Assembly (NCBI RefSeq): GCF_011516935.1
Contig: NZ_WOTF01000002.1
Coordinates: 62,001-126,000, forward strand
DNA: 64,000 bases
Direction of reading: 5' to 3'
Source: Acetobacter farinalis
Lineage (GTDB): Bacteria > Pseudomonadota > Alphaproteobacteria > Acetobacterales > Acetobacteraceae
The notes beneath the pieces are model-generated. The model was given only the letters and a program-made list of their open reading frames with translations. It was not told the DNA's origin and searched no databases. Shown here piece after piece: positions 1 to 8,018 of this stretch (positions within the stretch are counted from its first letter, which is position 1; each line of letters opens with the position of its first letter). The translations under genes and the position numbers were made by a program.

Positions 1-332
1 TCGCTTCGTTCATCAGGCACCGGATGCGAGGCTTCCAGAACGAGAATGGAGCGGGTGGGCATGGCATGGTCATCTCGCGTGACCACCACCCCTTCCAGCG
101 GGACATCCGGCCATGCGGCCTCCAGCGCCGCAGCCATGGAGGCCGCAGCCTTGCCCGCCCCCACCACCACACAACGCCCTTTGGGCTTTTCCGGCAGAAA
201 CTGCGCCAGAACATGGAACGGGCTCGCACTCGCCACAGCCGCATCAAACATCTCGCGCAGGAACGCCCGTACGCGGGTTTCTGACCAGCCTTCTTCGGGG
301 CAGGATACAGCAGTGGGAGACTGGTCTGGCAT
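1..332 (-). CDS. Glycerate 2-kinase / hydroxypyruvate reductase-like protein (MOFRL/DUF4147 family), N-terminal part
   Basis: Only the first 110 or so codons are inside the window; the rest lies beyond position 1. The ATG at 330-332 (minus strand) is preceded by a purine-rich AAGGGGGA stretch that makes a good ribosome binding site. The visible protein opens with a helical segment (residues about 14-40) and then a strand plus glycine-rich turn, VVVGAGKAAASMA (about 47-59), and a VTRDDHAMP segment, the typical N-terminal pattern of the DUF4147 glycerate kinase family (GckA/TtuD). Members phosphorylate D-glycerate at C2 in the glyoxylate/serine and tartrate routes; some older entries are called hydroxypyruvate reductase. 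The family call rests on the N-terminal domain only, so the C-terminal MOFRL domain cannot be checked. It lies downstream of nadC on the same strand, 352 bp away, and is probably transcribed from its own promoter. Confidence 0.72.
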   Translation of the reverse strand, partial: MPDQSPTAVSCPEEGWSETRVRAFLREMFDAAVASASPFHVLAQFLPEKPKGRCVVVGAGKAAASMAAALEAAWPDVPLEGVVVTRDDHAMPTRSILVLEASHPVPDERS

Positions 333-684
333 CGGGGTTCCCCCTTAATTTATCTTGAGCACCACCCAGACTGTTCAGGTAATGAACTCTGGGCATGCAG
401 AATCACAGCTTTTGCGCGCTAACGCAAAAACCGCCCCAAGGGTGGCATATCCTGCATGAAAATGAGTACATCCCGGTATTCATTTGTCTGTGACACACCA
501 CACCGGGAGACAGAGCGCCAAGAGGGCAGGGTACCGGGGAGACAAGGCACTAGCCTGATGTATAAACCCCGGTTCAGCCCGCTATCCGGCTCTGCCCCCG
601 TTCTGTCACACGCTCTGCCACCTGCTCTGGTTCGGCTTTGCGGATGTCAGTAACGAGAGAAAACGCAACAACGCAACCGGACGT
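333..684. other. Intergenic region between nadC and the glycerate kinase gene
   Basis: About 350 bp with no convincing gene. One short hairpin, TTTTGCG at 410-416 paired with CGCAAAA at 423-429, sits about 80 bp upstream of the glycerate kinase start and could be an operator or a weak terminator; it lacks a clear T-run. I saw no tRNA or convincing promoter. Confidence 0.4.
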
Positions 685-1542
685 TCAGAGCGCTTTTTCA
701 AAATCCAGCCCGAAATCAAGGGCTTTGACAGAATGTGTCAGCCAGCCGACAGACAGAAGGTCAACCCCTGTCCGGGCAATGGCGGGCGCAGTCTGCGGCG
801 TGATGCCACCCGAGGCTTCTGCCAGCAGGCGGCCATCAATCATCTCAACACAGGTGCGCAGCACGGGCACGGGCATGTTGTCCAGCAGCACAGCATCCAC
901 CCGTTCCCCGGCCAGAAGCTCCTGCAACTGCTCCGGTGTGTCCACCTCAACCTCAATTTTCACCATATGGCCCGCAGCCTGCCGCGCCCGTGCAATCGCT
1001 TCCCGCACGCTGCCCACCAGAGCAATATGGTTGTCCTTGATCAGGATCGCGTCATCCAGCCCCATACGGTGGCTGACGCCCCCGCCGGCCCGCACGGCAT
1101 ATTTCTGCACCGCCCGCAGGCCGGGCAGCGTTTTGCGCGTGCAGGCCAGCCGCGCTTTTGTGCCTGCCATGCTGTGCACAATCTCGGCCGTTGCCGTGGC
1201 AATGCCGCTCAGGTGAGACAGGAAATTCAGCCCTACCCGCTCCCCCGTCAGGATGGACCGCGCAGAGCCTTCCACCACGGCCACCACATCTCCGGGCTCC
1301 AGAGCCGCCCCTTCTTCCTTCAGGCGCTCAAACCGCAGGGAGGGGTCCATCAGGTGAAAGGAAAGCCTGGCCAGATCCAGCCCGGCCAGAACGCCCTTCT
1401 CCCGGCTGCGCAGGGAAACACGCACGCGCTCGCCCCCGTTCAGCACGGCATTGGTCGTGAGGTCTCCCCCACGCCCAAGGTCTTCCAGCAATCCGGCCCG
1501 CACCAGCGGTTCCAGCATGATATCAGGCAAGGCAGGCAGCAT
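685..1542 (-). CDS. nadC: Nicotinate-nucleotide pyrophosphorylase (carboxylating)
   Basis: Quinolinate phosphoribosyltransferase, which joins quinolinate and PRPP to give nicotinate mononucleotide with loss of CO2, in de novo NAD synthesis in the cytoplasm. The 285-residue length fits the family. An N-terminal alpha/beta domain carries EDLGRGGDLTT (about 20-30); the barrel domain carries the substrate motif TRKTLPGLR (about 135-143), the HRMGLDDAILIKDNH block (about 158-172) with its catalytic lysine and asparagine, and a later LLDNM segment. The gene starts 55 bp after the nadA stop on the same strand, so the two are probably cotranscribed. nadB, which would supply iminoaspartate, is not between them and not in the window. 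Confidence 0.95.
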   Translation of the reverse strand: MLPALPDIMLEPLVRAGLLEDLGRGGDLTTNAVLNGGERVRVSLRSREKGVLAGLDLARLSFHLMDPSLRFERLKEEGAALEPGDVVAVVEGSARSILTGERVGLNFLSHLSGIATATAEIVHSMAGTKARLACTRKTLPGLRAVQKYAVRAGGGVSHRMGLDDAILIKDNHIALVGSVREAIARARQAAGHMVKIEVEVDTPEQLQELLAGERVDAVLLDNMPVPVLRTCVEMIDGRLLAEASGGITPQTAPAIARTGVDLLSVGWLTHSVKALDFGLDFEKAL

Positions 1543-1597
1543 GAGAAATCCTGTTCTCTGAAGAAACCAAGGCGTTACGCGTGCTCAGGCAGGGGAC

Positions 1598-2590
1598 TCA
1601 GACCGCCAGCATCCGCTCGATGGAGAGCCGGGCACGGTCTGCCACGCTGGCATCCACCGTGACCTCAACCTCCATCTGCTCCAGCGCTCTGCGGATGGCG
1701 GGCAGCGTGATGTGCTTCATGTGCGGGCAGAGGTTGCATGGCCGCACGAACTCCACCTCGGGATGCTCCACAGCCAGATTGTCGCTCATGGAGCATTCCG
1801 TAACCAGCAGCACGCGCCCGGCTTTGCCCGAAGCCACAAACTCCGACATCCCGGCGGTTGAGCCCGAGAAATCTGCTTCCGCCACCACTTCGGGCGGGCA
1901 TTCCGGGTGGGCCAGCACCACAAGGCCCGGCCACGCCGCGCGCCACTGGCGGATTTCCTCCGGCGTGAAGCGTTCATGCACCTCGCAGTGCCCTTTCCAG
2001 GTGATGATTTTCACGCCGGTCTCATTCGCCACGTTCTGCGCAAGGAACTCATCCGGGATCATGATCACTTCATCCACGCCAAGGCTTTCAATCACCTTGC
2101 GGGCATTGCCGGATGTGCAGCAGATATCGCTTTCCGCCTTCACATCGGCTGAGGTGTTCACATACGTTACCACCGGCACGCCGGGGTAGCGGGCGCGCAT
2201 GAGCCGCACATCCGCCGCCGTGATGGAATCCGCCAGAGAGCAGCCTGCCTCAACGGACGGCAGCAGCACCTTGCGGGACGGGTTCAGCAGTTTTGCCGTC
2301 TCTGCCATGAAGGCCACGCCTGCCATGACAATCACATCGGCTTCCACTTCCTGCGCCTTACGCGCCAGGGCAAGGGAATCTCCTGTCACATCGGCCACGC
2401 AATGGAAGATTTCCGGCGTCTGGTAGTTATGCGCCAGAATAACCGCATTGTGCTTTTCTTTAAGCGCCAGAATAGCCGCGATATCTTCAGAAAAAGCGGG
2501 CCATTCCATGGCAGGAATAACATGGCTTACACGGGGGTACAGGCTATCTGCCTGCTCTTGCCAGAATGACATCTTGGGGGACGCGGTCAT
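1598..2590 (-). CDS. nadA: Quinolinate synthase A
   Basis: Condenses iminoaspartate with dihydroxyacetone phosphate to quinolinate, using a [4Fe-4S] cluster. I place the start at the ATG at 2588-2590 (MTASPKMSF); a GTG at 2624-2626 would add 12 residues with no recognisable domain, so either is possible. Cysteines that fit cluster ligands lie near residues 117 (EAGCSLADS), 201 (KGHCEVHE) and 285/288 (CNLCPHM). The motifs VILAHNYQ (near 51-57) and GDSLALARKAQ (near 70-80) are typical of the family, and about 330 residues is a usual length. It is the first gene of a nadA-nadC unit. An oxygen-sensitive enzyme in an obligate aerobe is expected to need Fe-S repair, but nothing here addresses that. 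Confidence 0.95.
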   Translation of the reverse strand: MTASPKMSFWQEQADSLYPRVSHVIPAMEWPAFSEDIAAILALKEKHNAVILAHNYQTPEIFHCVADVTGDSLALARKAQEVEADVIVMAGVAFMAETAKLLNPSRKVLLPSVEAGCSLADSITAADVRLMRARYPGVPVVTYVNTSADVKAESDICCTSGNARKVIESLGVDEVIMIPDEFLAQNVANETGVKIITWKGHCEVHERFTPEEIRQWRAAWPGLVVLAHPECPPEVVAEADFSGSTAGMSEFVASGKAGRVLLVTECSMSDNLAVEHPEVEFVRPCNLCPHMKHITLPAIRRALEQMEVEVTVDASVADRARLSIERMLAV

Positions 2591-2704
2591 CTTGAAGTAT
2601 CCGTCTGAACAGAAAGGGGCCGGCACATCTCTTTACGGAGGCGCACTGGACCGCCGAAATGAGACCTTTCCATGCCCGCTGCGGCTGCAAGAGTCAAAAC
2701 ACTC

Positions 2705-4963
2705 TCAGGAAAACGCCTTGTCCAGATAGGGGGTAGACGCATCGAAGAACTCCCGGTTCTGCTCCAGTTCGGTTTCAATCACCCGCAGGCTGGCCAGAGC
2801 CCGCAGCATCTCCACCCGCACGGAGAGGTTGGTTTCCACCTGCTCACACTGCACCAGATAGCGCACCGCCAGCCGCGTTGCGCGGGCCGTGCGCCCATAC
2901 TGCCCGCCATAGCGGCCTGTAAAACGCTGCATCCGGTTCATCATGGCCTGCGTGGCACGATGCGCGCCCGCGGGCAGCACACCCTGCGCCAGAATACTCC
3001 GCAGCCGCAGCACGTTCAGCCCGATGGTCATGCCGGAGAGCACGCCGCCCAGATAGCGGTTAAGCACGAAGGTGTTCCCGTCCGCCGCCATGGTGGACAG
3101 GCGCACAAACCACTCCACACTCCGGCCCACAACTTCGGCAGGCCGCTCCGGCGCACGCTGGCGGGCCAGCCGCCGCAGCCCGTGCAGGATGCTCGTCCGG
3201 GCATCCCACCGCATGCCATCAGGATCAAACGGCAGGAAAACCCGATACATCCACATGGCGAACACCATGGCCAGCAGGAGCGGCAGGCTCGTGTTGAAAT
3301 ACAAGATTTCATCCATCCGGCCCTGATTGAGCGGCCCCACCAGAATGGGCAGAAACAGGTTATAGGCCACCGCCGCCAGCACCAGTGGCCCGTAGGCAAA
3401 CGCCAGCCCGCCCACCAGCATGGGTATGGAAAGGCACAGGGCGAGCATTTCATACGTGGTGGGCCGGGCCAGAACCCACAGGTCCAGCAGGCCGCACATG
3501 CCGATGACACACACCGTGCCGTGCAGAAAGGCCTTTGTGGCCAGCGCTGGCTGCTCCAGCGTGGAAAACAACGCGCAGACAATGGCGACAAACATCATGA
3601 ATGTCAGGCCATCCGGCCAGCCCGTGGCCACCCAGACCAGCCCCGCACAGAAGATGGTGACAGACGCCCGCAAGCTGTTGGTGAACGCCATCCGCCAGTC
3701 CCGATACGAGCGCATGGCATAGCGGAAATGGTCATGCAGGCGCGGCGCACGGCTCATGTCGAACTGCTCCAGCGCCAGCCGCAGCTCATCCATCATTTCA
3801 CCCAGCTTGTGCAGAAGCTGCCCCTGCCGGGAGATAACCCGCTCCTGCTCAAGGTCCACCGGCGGGTGCGTGGCCGCCACCATTTCCTCTTCCAGACAGG
3901 TGGCGGCCTGTTGCCGGCAGGTAGCGCACAGCGCATCCAGATCCCGCATGACCGGAGCCGTGGGCTGCCCCCCTTCCAGCCGGACCGGAAGGGTTTGCAG
4001 AAAATGGCTGATGCCGGAGGCCGTTTCCCGATAGTGGCCGCCCGTACTGTCCGGCACCTGCAACAGGGCGGCCAGATCAAGCCCGCGCGACATCAGGACT
4101 GTCATGGCCGCAAGGGCCGCGCGGGCGTGGTCCCCTTCGTGCTTGTGTTTGCCCATCTCGATTTCGGCAAACTCAACCTGATCACTCAGCGCCAGAATGG
4201 TGGAAAACACCTCTGGAGAGGTGGAAACCGAGCGCTGCTCCCCTTGCAGCAGACGGCTTAGCGTGCGCGTCACCCCGCCAAGCGCCTGCACAAAATTGCT
4301 CGCCAGCCGGTTTCTGGCCCGGTTTTCAAGCTGATACTGAAACAGGGAGGAAATGGTGGTTTCCACCACAATGCCCAGCGTGATGTATGTGGCGCGCGCC
4401 ATGGCAATTTCAAAAATATGGTCGGGGGCCAGCACGCCATCCAGCGCGATAATGGCGTATGTAAAGCCCGAGGCCCGCATGCCGTGAATACGGTAATTGG
4501 TCATGGCCGCGGGGCCGGGCAGCAATGTTCCGATAAAGCAGAACGCCCCGATCCCCCCGGCCAGACAGAACAGATACAAAAGCGGGGCCTGCGGCATGCA
4601 CGCCACCAGCAGGATGGCGCAGAGCGTGCCCACCACCATGCCGAACATATGCCAGCGCGCCTTGGCAATGGACTTGCCCCGCGTCCCCTGCGCCACCATC
4701 CAGACTGTCAGCGCGGCCCATTGCGGGCTGCCAAGCTCCCACCACAGCGCGATACCGAGCGCGATCAGCGCGGAGACTGTCGTGCGCAGCGCATAACCGA
4801 AAGACAGGAGATCCGGGGCGAAGAGCCAGCGGAAATGGTCAAGCCGACGCGGCGGCCCGGAGGACGCCTGCCTGATGGCAGACCCGGCCACGGCCAGAAG
4901 CTGGCGCACCCTGTGGGCAAACGCCTGCCAGAGCTGGTCCGGGAAGGCTGCCGCACGCTTCAT
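2705..4963 (-). CDS. FUSC-family membrane transporter (aromatic acid exporter/YccS-like)
   Basis: A 752-residue inner-membrane protein with the two-block layout of the FUSC superfamily (AaeB, YccS, fusaric acid resistance proteins). A first hydrophobic block lies at about residues 48-210 (several helices, including the WAALTVWMVAQ segment), then a mostly soluble charged stretch of about 220 residues, then a second hydrophobic block at about 440-570 and a cytoplasmic tail. Known members export aromatic carboxylic acids or confer resistance to them; the substrate here cannot be read from sequence. It lies 133 bp downstream of apt on the same strand, and a perfect inverted repeat sits just upstream of its start (see 5003-5030). 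No adaptor (AaeA/HlyD) gene is next to it, which is unlike the E. coli aae operon. Confidence 0.75.
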   Translation of the reverse strand: MKRAAAFPDQLWQAFAHRVRQLLAVAGSAIRQASSGPPRRLDHFRWLFAPDLLSFGYALRTTVSALIALGIALWWELGSPQWAALTVWMVAQGTRGKSIAKARWHMFGMVVGTLCAILLVACMPQAPLLYLFCLAGGIGAFCFIGTLLPGPAAMTNYRIHGMRASGFTYAIIALDGVLAPDHIFEIAMARATYITLGIVVETTISSLFQYQLENRARNRLASNFVQALGGVTRTLSRLLQGEQRSVSTSPEVFSTILALSDQVEFAEIEMGKHKHEGDHARAALAAMTVLMSRGLDLAALLQVPDSTGGHYRETASGISHFLQTLPVRLEGGQPTAPVMRDLDALCATCRQQAATCLEEEMVAATHPPVDLEQERVISRQGQLLHKLGEMMDELRLALEQFDMSRAPRLHDHFRYAMRSYRDWRMAFTNSLRASVTIFCAGLVWVATGWPDGLTFMMFVAIVCALFSTLEQPALATKAFLHGTVCVIGMCGLLDLWVLARPTTYEMLALCLSIPMLVGGLAFAYGPLVLAAVAYNLFLPILVGPLNQGRMDEILYFNTSLPLLLAMVFAMWMYRVFLPFDPDGMRWDARTSILHGLRRLARQRAPERPAEVVGRSVEWFVRLSTMAADGNTFVLNRYLGGVLSGMTIGLNVLRLRSILAQGVLPAGAHRATQAMMNRMQRFTGRYGGQYGRTARATRLAVRYLVQCEQVETNLSVRVEMLRALASLRVIETELEQNREFFDASTPYLDKAFS

Positions 4964-5002
4964 GCAGCACCCTGACGGGCATATTTTTCGGGAAAGCCGG
5001 AC

Positions 5003-5030
5003 ATACTGCCTTCATAACGCAAGGCAGTAT
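5003..5030. promoter_or_regulatory. Perfect 10-bp inverted repeat upstream of the FUSC transporter gene
   Basis: ATACTGCCTT at 5003-5012 and AAGGCAGTAT at 5021-5030 are exact reverse complements separated by 8 bp. The element is about 40 bp upstream of the FUSC start (4963) and 67 bp beyond the apt stop. There is no T-run on either side, so an intrinsic terminator is unlikely. A dimeric repressor operator is the better guess, but no regulator gene is adjacent. Confidence 0.5.
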
Positions 5031-5096
5031 GAAACTGTACTTACACCTGACTATGTCCGCTATGCCCCTCAGACAGGCTAAGCGGACCTATAAGTG

Positions 5097-5630
5097 TTAT
5101 TCGTCGTAAGATAGAAGGGTTTTGACGGGCGCATTCACTTTTGCACGCCCGCCAAGGCCGGTCAGTTCCACCAGAACAGACGCCCCGACAACATTGGCCC
5201 CGGCCTTCTGCAGCAGCGTGACAGACGCGGAAAGCGTGCCGCCCGTTGCCAGCAGGTCATCCATCACCACCACGCGCTGGCCGGGTTTGACGGCGTCAGC
5301 CTGAATTTGCAGTGTATCACTGCCATATTCCAGATCGTAAGTGTGGGAAATGGTCGCGCCCGGCAGCTTGCCCGGCTTGCGCAGCATCAGCATGCCACAG
5401 CCCAGACGGTCCGCCAGCGGCGCTGCTGTCAGAAACCCGCGGGATTCCACGGCGGCCAGCATATCCGGCTCCCACGCAGCAATCTGCCGGGCCAGACGGC
5501 CCATGGCAATCTGCCAGGCATCCGGCTCACGCATCAGCGTGGAAATATCGTAAAACAAAATACCCGGTTTCGGAAAATCCGGGATATTCCGGATATAACG
5601 CTTCAGGTCTATAGCCTCGTGCTGCGTCAT
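5097..5630 (-). CDS. apt: Adenine phosphoribosyltransferase
   Basis: Salvages adenine by transferring the phosphoribosyl group of PRPP to give AMP. The ATG at 5628-5630 gives a 177-residue protein of the usual length beginning MTQHEAIDL; a longer upstream frame has no domain content. The PRPP-binding loop [12 protein letters not shown] lies at about residues 120-131, ESRGF at 62-66 and EYGSD at 101-105, all characteristic of Apt. A GGAAAGGATC purine tract about 10-20 bp upstream can serve as ribosome binding site. It lies 81 bp downstream of the hybrid histidine kinase gene on the same strand and may be cotranscribed with it, though the functions are unrelated. Confidence 0.93.
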   Translation of the reverse strand: MTQHEAIDLKRYIRNIPDFPKPGILFYDISTLMREPDAWQIAMGRLARQIAAWEPDMLAAVESRGFLTAAPLADRLGCGMLMLRKPGKLPGATISHTYDLEYGSDTLQIQADAVKPGQRVVVMDDLLATGGTLSASVTLLQKAGANVVGASVLVELTGLGGRAKVNAPVKTLLSYDE

Positions 5631-5711
5631 GGCCCGCGATGATCCTTTCCGATGTTTTGCGGCACACGCTCTAGCCTGCCCCTCCCCCTTCTGCAAGAGA
5701 GAAGAAAAAGC

Positions 5712-7964
5712 TCAGACCCCCGCCCGCGCGCTCAGGGCCGCCGTGACAGCCTGCATCAGCCCATCCCGCCGGAACGGTTTGGCCAGCAGCCGGGCACCCT
5801 CCAGCGCACCGGGGGGCGGGGGGCTGTCCGGTGTCAGCTCACCAGACATATAGACCACGGCCAGGCCGGAATCCCGCCCGGCCAGCACGCGGGAGAGGGT
5901 GAGGCCATCCAGCGGGCCGGGGAGCTGGATATCCGTAACCAGCAGGTCAATCCGCCCCTTGGCGGCCGCGGCAACATCAAAGGCGTGTTCACCATCTCCG
6001 GCTTCCAGCACCCGGTGTCCGGCCATGCTCAGGATTGTCACAACAATATCCCGGATGGCGGCATCATCCTCCACAACAAGAACCTGCATCTGTCGCCCCT
6101 GCATCTGCGCCACTGGCGGGCATTGCGGCAGAACAACTTCCTTCACATCCGCCACGGCCCGCGGCAGCCAGAGGGAAACCTCCGTCCCGTGTGACGCACC
6201 GGTAGCCACCACAACGCGCCCGCGTACCTGCTGGGAAAAGGCCATGACCATTGCCATGCCCAGCCCCGTGCCTGCGCCTTCCCCCTTGGTGGTGAAAAAC
6301 GGTTCAAACAGATGGGCCAGCACCTCATCCGTCATGCCGCTGCCGCTATCAATCACATCCAGCCGCACCCAGTCCCCCGCCGCAAGCGGCGTGGGGTCTG
6401 ACACCACGCGCCTGTTACGGCCTTCCTCCACCGGCAGGCTCATGAGGTCCGCATTGACGGAGAAGGTGACATTGCGCGCCGCAATCCGCAGGCAGCCGCC
6501 CGCAGGCATGGCATCCCGCGCATTGATGGCCAGATTCAGCACCGCGCTTTCAAGCTGGGCCGGGTCTGCCCGCACGGACCACACGCCCGAGACATCCCCG
6601 CATTCCACCACAACACGCGGCCCGATAATCCGCCCCAGCAGGCCACTCAGGAATGAGAACAGGTCTGACAGGGAGAGGGAATCCGGCGCGGAACTCTGCC
6701 GCCGCATGAAGGAGAGCAACTGGCCTGTCAGCGCTTCAGAGCGCCGCCCGGCATGTGTCGCGGCGGAGAGATATTCCTGCCGCTGCTCCACATGTTCCGG
6801 CTGGTCATGATCCGCCGCCAGTTCCAGATTGCCCAGAATAACGGTGAGCAGGTTTTTGAAATCATGCGCAATGCCCGCCGTGAGCTGCCCGAGCGCACGC
6901 AGCTTCTGCGCCTCGCCCAGAGCTCGCTCACTGCGCAGGCGCAGGGTGATGTCCGCCGCTGTCAGCACGAACCCACGGCGCTCCGCCGCGCCGTCCGGCG
7001 CGAAAAACAGCGTGCGACACAGTTCCAGATCCGCGCCGTTAATGCCGTTGCATTCCACCACAACCGGGGCGGCCTGCTCGCCCCGCAGAAGGCTGGCTTC
7101 AATATGTTCAAACGGCTCCAGCAGGGGCGCCCCCCCCACCACCAGAACCGCGCTGAGATCTTCATAGGAAAGGCCGAGCCTCAGGAAATCCTTTTCCAGA
7201 CCCAGCACGGTGCGCAATGGCTCATTCCAGTGCCACAGGCGACCATCCGCGCCAAACACCGCAACACCCAGGCTCAGACTGTCCAGCGTGGCGCGCAGAC
7301 GCAGCGCCAGATCACGCGAGGATGCCTCCGCCCGGGCCGCCGCCAGAGAAGAACGGTCCAGAACCCAGCCTGCGGAAATCAGGCTCAGCACACCCGTCAG
7401 AATCCCCAGAAGGCCAAGCCGCCGCTGCCAGCTTGTATTGCGCAGCATGTTGGCCACACGGTCCGCCTGATCCAGCGTGCTGACACGGCTGAGCACGGAG
7501 AGGTTATTATCAAGCCCCGCCAGCACCTGCTCCCCACCATCCGGCATGGCCCCACCAGCGGTGTGCCAGCCCGCCACCTCCGCCAGCCCTTCCTCCACCG
7601 CGCTCAGAGGTTCGGCACGTCCGCCGCCCTCACGCAGTTGCAGGGCCTTGAAGGCTGCAAAGTCTTTCCGGGCCACCCCGAGCTGGACTATGGCGCGCTC
7701 GTAACAGGTCTGGTCCCGCTCCTGCCCTTTGGCCAGCCACGCATAATGGCAGATCTGGGCCTCACTGGTGGCATGATGCAGGTTTCGCAGGTAGCTGCCC
7801 GCAGCGGTGCTCTGGCGGTCCAGATCGCCATGGCGGGCCATTTCGTTCCCAAGCTCGATCCCCATTGTCCCGAAGGTCACAATCAGCAGACCGGCACCAA
7901 TCAGCGCCAGAATATGGGCCCGTCTTGCGGGATGCCGTGCCATGCCGTTCTCGCTCCGTCTCAC
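5712..7964 (-). CDS. Hybrid sensor histidine kinase with C-terminal receiver domain
   Basis: A 750-residue membrane-bound two-component protein. Transmembrane helices at about 19-35 and 183-201 enclose a periplasmic sensor region of about 145 residues containing conserved-looking cysteines at 72 and 87. A PAS-like segment follows (about 225-345), then the dimerisation/phosphoacceptor helix with H367 in GIAHDFKNLL, and an ATPase domain with N-box residues NARDAM (481-486), DSGSGM (539-544), the FFTTK motif and GTGLGM (565-570). The receiver domain spans about 626-748, with acidic pocket D633/D634, phosphoacceptor D678 (VTDIQLPG) and K729. An alternative start at Met8 (7943) is possible. No separate response regulator or phosphotransfer protein is adjacent, so the partner and signal are unknown. 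Confidence 0.9.
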   Translation of the reverse strand: MRRSENGMARHPARRAHILALIGAGLLIVTFGTMGIELGNEMARHGDLDRQSTAAGSYLRNLHHATSEAQICHYAWLAKGQERDQTCYERAIVQLGVARKDFAAFKALQLREGGGRAEPLSAVEEGLAEVAGWHTAGGAMPDGGEQVLAGLDNNLSVLSRVSTLDQADRVANMLRNTSWQRRLGLLGILTGVLSLISAGWVLDRSSLAAARAEASSRDLALRLRATLDSLSLGVAVFGADGRLWHWNEPLRTVLGLEKDFLRLGLSYEDLSAVLVVGGAPLLEPFEHIEASLLRGEQAAPVVVECNGINGADLELCRTLFFAPDGAAERRGFVLTAADITLRLRSERALGEAQKLRALGQLTAGIAHDFKNLLTVILGNLELAADHDQPEHVEQRQEYLSAATHAGRRSEALTGQLLSFMRRQSSAPDSLSLSDLFSFLSGLLGRIIGPRVVVECGDVSGVWSVRADPAQLESAVLNLAINARDAMPAGGCLRIAARNVTFSVNADLMSLPVEEGRNRRVVSDPTPLAAGDWVRLDVIDSGSGMTDEVLAHLFEPFFTTKGEGAGTGLGMAMVMAFSQQVRGRVVVATGASHGTEVSLWLPRAVADVKEVVLPQCPPVAQMQGRQMQVLVVEDDAAIRDIVVTILSMAGHRVLEAGDGEHAFDVAAAAKGRIDLLVTDIQLPGPLDGLTLSRVLAGRDSGLAVVYMSGELTPDSPPPPGALEGARLLAKPFRRDGLMQAVTAALSARAGV

Positions 7965-8018
7965 ACTGTACAGCGCCGGGGCACTGTATACCCCTGAACC
8001 TGCCTTACCCGTCCTGCC

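Noticed and set aside
456-653. Possible 65-codon gene in the gap upstream of the glycerate kinase
   Set aside because: No ribosome binding site, no hydrophobic or conserved segment, odd composition.
2672-4261. Long open frame (about 529 codons) on the plus strand opposite the FUSC gene
   Set aside because: It is rich in His, Gln, Arg and Pro, has no domain or membrane pattern, and mirrors a well-supported gene; typical antisense shadow in GC-rich DNA.
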